This document shows, in pieces, positions 59,331 to 64,000 of a stretch of DNA of 64,000 nt (within the stretch, counting starts at the first letter, position 1; each line of letters opens with the position of its first letter). The stretch comes from Odontocerum albicorne (taxonomy: Eukaryota; Arthropoda; Insecta; Trichoptera; Odontoceridae), in assembly GCA_949825065.1 (NCBI GenBank), contig OX463839.1:25554212-25618211 (forward strand). The letters run 5' to 3'. The position numbers were made by a program, and so were the translations under genes. The notes beneath the pieces were generated by a model. The model was not told the DNA's origin. It did not search any database and saw only the letters and a program-made list of their open reading frames with translations.

Positions 59331-60717
59331 TACATAATCGTTAATCAACTAACTATAAAAATATTTTCTATGTAATTATTTTCAAAAACCTAGAAAACTC
59401 GATGTCAAAACGTTTTATAAAAATAATATTTTTTTCGGTATCATCAAGCAAATTTTCATGAATTTCCCTACATTTTTTTTACCCATTAACATTGCTAATT
59501 TGATATACACATATACTCGTATGTATATTTTCTCCTCAAAACCATTTTCTATTACAGAATATTTTTTCTGAGAAAGGTTTTTATTGTATTCATGAAATCA
59601 TTCCCATATTTTCCGACTCTAATGTTAAAAGTTTTCAGTGATATATGTATTTTAACGTTATATTTCTCCCAAAACACTTCTTTATTTCACTAAAATATCA
59701 ATTTACCTTATCAGGAGAACTACTTTACGGAGAATGTTGTATACCATATACTCGTATATATGTAATCAAATTACACTCACAAATTTAGAAAAAAAAGCGT
59801 GAATTCTTTTATTCGGAGAGCTCCGCTGGAATAAGGGGAGGTTTTCATTATTCATCAGACACCTACATTCATAGACTGGACACTGTTCGTTGCTCACTAT
59901 TTACTCGTAAAACCAAGTAAATTAAAAAAACAATAAAAAAATATTTGTTACTTTTTTATTATTTTATACGCCACTAACTAGTTGCAAAATTTAAACGGTT
60001 TAATTGTAAGTCTCATTGGGTTTATCAACCTATTCATGGTAATTATCTAAATATCTGTTCATACATCATAGGCAGTTCATACATCATAGGCTGGTAATAG
60101 TCTAGTAAGTAATAAGTAGGCTTCTCATTTATTATTTGCATCTCGGGCATCAAAATCATACGCTCTTGAAGTGATTAAATATTACGAAACACGCTCAAAA
60201 TTTGGTATTTTTTTTAATAATACATGTGACTGAATTCATAGGTATTTTTTTTCTTCTAAATGCTAGGCAGAAAAAGTGTATAAATGTCTACTTTACTCCT
60301 TTTGAATAACAAAGGAATCTTTTCAAACTATTATTCGGGGATTTCTATAATTTTAGTAATGTCATTTTTTTTTTAATATTGCTTACTGTGCTTTTAATTT
60401 AAGAAAAGGGACACTGTAGGGAACAATGTGGTATAATACGAGTACATTCATCGCATAAGTTGCTGTCTTCACCTACTAGAGTTGAATGAAAGCGATAAAT
60501 TTTTATCTCATGAACCCTTGGAGCAGAATATATCGGTTGGTATAATACCAAAAGGTGACCTTGCTTTAAATTAGTTTATTTAGCTTTTATTCAATTTCAA
60601 AAATGAAACTTAATCGATTTAATGTACTTTTTGAAATTGAGTAAATTCATTGATAATGAAAATATTGATTGATACATATTATGTTTCAATGAAATCAATT
60701 CAATATATCCGTGATAA

Positions 60718-60767
60718 CTGAAAAATTACATTTAAAACAAGTTATTGTTTTAAATGTAATTTTTCAG
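60718..60767. repeat. perfect 23-bp palindrome with 4-nt loop
   Basis: Arms 60718-60740 and 60745-60767 are exact reverse complements (CTGAAAAATTACATTTAAAA plus CAA), separated by GTTA. Not followed by a T-run that would suggest an RNA gene terminator. Confidence 0.9.
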
Positions 60768-60999
60768 GATTTGATTTATATTTCCATAAACAACAAATCC
60801 ATGTTAATTTGTCTCAGATTAATATTTGTATTTCAGATATTGTATCCGATTTTTATTAATAATTAAGTGATATGAAAATAATACGAGCATGCATCTTTCT
60901 GCGACAAGCTTCGTGATCTTGTTATATAAAAATCTTGACTTGCGTGAAGGCAGGTTTTAGGTGGAACTCTTAATGGAACCAAAATAAGTGGCCCTAGAC

Positions 61000-61130
61000 T
61001 AGTTTTTAACGTAAGGTCTTTAATAATATTTTTGATTGGTTGGAAGAAATTTCCAAATTTCCAAATGGGAATAAGCTCTCCAATGTGTATTTAATAAAAC
61101 GGAAATGTAATATAATACATGTCAAATTTA
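61000..61130 (+). repeat. decayed SINE family 1
   Basis: TTTTTAACGTAAGGTCTTTA, TTTTTGATTGGTTGGAAGAA and AAACGGAAATGTAATATAAT match the body and the tail end. Confidence 0.5.
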
Positions 61131-61149
61131 ACAATTTTTCACAAATTGA

Positions 61150-61800
61150 CCAAAGACCAGATATGAACATCTCCATACTTTAAAAAAAATAATGGACCGA
61201 ATTTCTGCTTGCGACTCACTACTCAAACGTGTTTTTTCTTAAACAAGTCATCACTGGCGATGAATAATGCATTATTTACAACAACGTTAGTCATAAAAGA
61301 TTTTGGTCATATCAGAGTGAGTTAGCATAGACGATCGGAAAAGCTGGAATGCACCTAAAAAATACTGTGTATCTCGTGAAATTGGAAGGGTATCGTGTAC
61401 TGTGAGTTATTGCCACCAAACAAAACAGTTGATTTCAAGTACTGCTCAAAATTGACAAAACTGAAGTGAGCAATCGAGAAGAAGAGGCAAGGGCTGGCCA
61501 ATGGAAAAGGCATTGTGTTACACCATGACAACGTCAGACCACACTTTTCAAGTCACTCAGCCAAAATTGTTGCGAATTGGCTAGGATGTTTTAGTGCATT
61601 TAACATATAGTCTGGACCTTGCAACTTCTGACTATCATACGTTTCAATCTTTGCAGAACTCTCTTAATATCAGAAATTTACTTATTTGAACTTCTGCCAA
61701 AAACAAATTGAATTAGTTTTTCGATAATAAGTTTCAGGAATTTTACAAGACAGCAGCCCTTCGGATACTAGAAATATGAAATAATTATCAATCAAAATTG
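61150..61800 (+). pseudogene. mariner transposase relic
   Basis: Fragments in order: VITGDE then a stop ('VTGDEkW'), SHKRSWS, QSELA, GWPMEKALCYTMTTSD (a frame-shifted 'VLHHDNARPH'; the plus strand has CACCATGACAACGTCAGACC), and SLDLATSDYHTFQSLQNSLN ('SPDLAPSDYHLFrSLQnsL'). Heavily decayed, with no terminal repeats found. It differs from the two other mariners in the window. Confidence 0.8.
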
Positions 61801-62785
61801 TACATACATGATTAAACTTTTTTCTAAATTTAAATGTTAAAACCGCTAAAAATGAGAGGAATATATTATATGTGGGAGGAATTTAATAAGTATTCTTAGA
61901 TTTAAATAAATTAAAATGGTTAAATACAGCAATATGTTTCAAGATTATTCCACTAGTTTTCATTTATAAATAAAGGTGATAATTAACTCCTAATATTTTA
62001 TTTAAACTAAAAATAAACCGGAGCACAAGCCAAGCTAGTGATAAATTTGATATCACATGAATTATTGTCCCGTAAATGCCAAACGGATCGAATTTACGAT
62101 ACAATACGAATACGCCCCTTTTAATGCTTCTCAAAATTATGCGAAGTGAAATGCTCCACATAGATAAACATAAATAACATTTATCACACAAAACTGGTAA
62201 AAGATCCATATAAAATACATACTTTCAATATATAATATACAGAACGTTTTTATAGAGAAATTTAGAAAAAATAGTAAAACAGTGTTGTACCAGATATTGT
62301 AAGATCTTTCCCTCAACAATGCATTTTTCATGCTGCAGTATTTTATGTTAAGCTTAACATAATTTCCCACTAAAATGAAATTTTCTTCACACCATTAAAT
62401 TACTGGAAACATGCTGGTTATAGAGTTTGAACTGGAGAGGCTAAATGTTATATTTTAGCTGTTTTTTTAACATATTTTCAATTATTATTTTAAACAGCGT
62501 TTAGTATTGAGATTATATAATTGAAGATTGAGATATACTGTGCTTATTCATAATATAATAAGTTTCTGGAATGAAACGTTTCGGGTCCACAATGAAAACC
62601 AGTTTATTTTGAAGTACAATAGATGCCAGGTATTTTGATCAAATATGTATAATATACATTTACATGTACATATACTTATGCGTATATGTATCATATAACA
62701 ATAATCGATTGAAATAATAAACATGGAAAAATCAAAACAAACCTTTCTTAAAGAAACATAGCCAACATTTTTTTAAAAGTAACCT

Positions 62786-64000
62786 TTAATTCTATAGAGC
62801 AAAAATTGAAGCCTCAAACAATGATCAAAAGATAATTTGGAGTGTTATCAGGGACATCACCGGTGCAGTGAGAGAGAAAAATGCCCCTTCTACATTAAAC
62901 ATTGATGGCACAAAAGTATCATTGACACAGGGACCACAAATTTTTTGTAGTGGCATTAACGAATATTTCGCCAATGTAGGCAATAATCTCTCACGTAACA
63001 TAGTTGATGGGAATAAAACGACTGAACAGTCATTGAATAACGCTATTCTTCATTCTTTAAAGGTACCCGAATATACTTTTTATCTGACGCCAACGTCGGA
63101 AAAAGAAGTTCTAGCTACTATTAATAGACTTAAGGCATGTAGCGCCCCGGGACCTGATCAGATTACATCTGCAATGGTAAAACACACTCAAAGATTTATA
63201 ACACTACCATTGAAACATGTAATAAATTTGAGTTTTAGAATTGTAACTTTCCCAACTGCATTAAAACGTTCGTATATTGTCCCAATACACAAGGGAGGCT
63301 CAATGAACGATTTAAAAAATTATAGTCCCATATCTTTATGAAGCATTCTTTCAAAAATTATTGAGAAAATAGTGAAGGACCGACTGATGAAATTTTTCAA
63401 TATGCACAACATTATCTCTCCTAATCAGTTTGGGTTCCAAAAGAATGTGGAAACTGAAACTGTTTTGCTTAGTCTAGTCAACAGCGTTACCACCACTTTG
63501 GATAATAAGAAAGGATGTTTGGCAGTTGTTTTGGACCTTGCAGAGGCTTTTGATACAGTGTCTCACCAAATATTACTTACCAGATTAATGGAGGTGGGCA
63601 TATGTGGGCACTCTTCTAGTTGGTTCTCTTCATACTTATCTGATAGAACTCAGAGAGTTAAATTAGGTGATAGTGTATTTGGTGAGCCTCTTTTTGTGAG
63701 ATTCGGAGTACCCCAGGGTAGTGTTCTGGGACCTATATTATCCTTGATATATGTGAATCAATTGTGTAATCTTTCTATCAGGGGTAAGATTATTACTTTT
63801 GCGGACGACACGGTTCTTCTGTTCGATGGCCGAACATGGGATGATGTATTTTTAAAGGCTAACGAAGAATTACGTGTAGTTAAAGAATGGATGGACTCAA
63901 ATTTATTGACTCTAAATTCCCAAAAAACTAAATACATCACATTTAGCATATCTACAAGAACTCAAGCACCTACAAATAAATTCATAACACTGCACACTTG
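62786..64000 (+). pseudogene. CR1-like LINE reverse transcriptase, one stop, truncated by window edge
   Basis: From YRAKIEASNNDQKIIWSVIR the frame runs through AINRLKACSAPGPDQITSAM (start of the RT domain), YIVPIHKGGSMNDLKNYSPI, a TGA at 63339-63341, then SKIIEKIVKDRLMKFFNMHN, QFGFQKNVETETVLLSLVNS, VVLDLAEAFDTVSHQILLTR (first catalytic Asp), FGVPQGSVLGPILSLIYVNQ, TFADDTVLLFDGRTWDDVFL (FADD pair) and NLLTLNSQKTKYITF, to the window end. Apart from one stop the core is open. The endonuclease part is not seen upstream, so the copy is 5'-truncated. Confidence 0.88.

Larger units (their letters stand above)
52023..64000. other. region upstream of the last identified TNF-ligand exon
   Basis: This is probably another intron or the 5' flank of the minus-strand gene. 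It holds SINEs, a 47-bp array, LINE relics, the second TTAA MITE, two mariners and a CR1-like LINE, listed separately. In 52190-52680, 53650-54150, 54300-55050, 56995-57455, 57840-59026, 59331-60717 and 61800-62785 I see nothing I can name. Confidence 0.6.

Overview
The window looks like nuclear DNA of an insect. It is very AT-rich and has spliced genes with long introns, tRNA-derived SINEs, and piggyBac, mariner, Helentron, jockey-, RTE- and CR1-type elements. The repeat mix fits a holometabolous insect such as a moth, but nothing here fixes the order.

The only host gene I can support is on the minus strand: an Eiger-type TNF ligand. Six coding exons (52022-51746, 37476-37302, 35371-35188, 33534-33339, 24427-24276, 1293-1024) have canonical AG/GT junctions, and their phases join without a break (0, 1, 2, 0, 1, 0). 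Together they encode the last 417 residues: an acidic stalk, a basic stalk with furin-type sites, and a complete TNF-homology domain ending at a TGA. The 5' end, with the cytoplasmic tail and signal anchor, is upstream of 52022 or beyond the window. A weak candidate signal lies near 59027.

The rest is intronic and flanking DNA packed with mobile elements. From left to right: a 74-bp satellite past the gene's 3' end; SINEs and LINE 3' ends; a piggyBac relic bounded by TTAA (8776-10434) beside a ~310-bp TA microsatellite; a nested LINE / solo LTR / jockey stack (12955-19040) whose jockey ORF is intact; 49-bp and 52-bp tandem arrays; a second solo LTR (26665-27317); a mariner relic (30860-31830); a pogo-like MITE (38270-38723); a Helentron (43905-45507) followed by an RTE relic (45650-47060); twin 249-bp TTAA MITEs (49204-49452 and 53398-53646); a mariner with both terminal repeats (55511-56517); another mariner relic (61150-61800); and a CR1-like reverse transcriptase running off the right edge (62786-64000).

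No RNA genes, CRISPR arrays or bacterial features were found. The most unusual signals are the datable nested stack, the fused gag-pol jockey ORF, the paired TTAA MITEs, a SINE with a triplicated tail, and a striking excess of the 8-mer TACTCGTA/TACGAGTA across the whole window.
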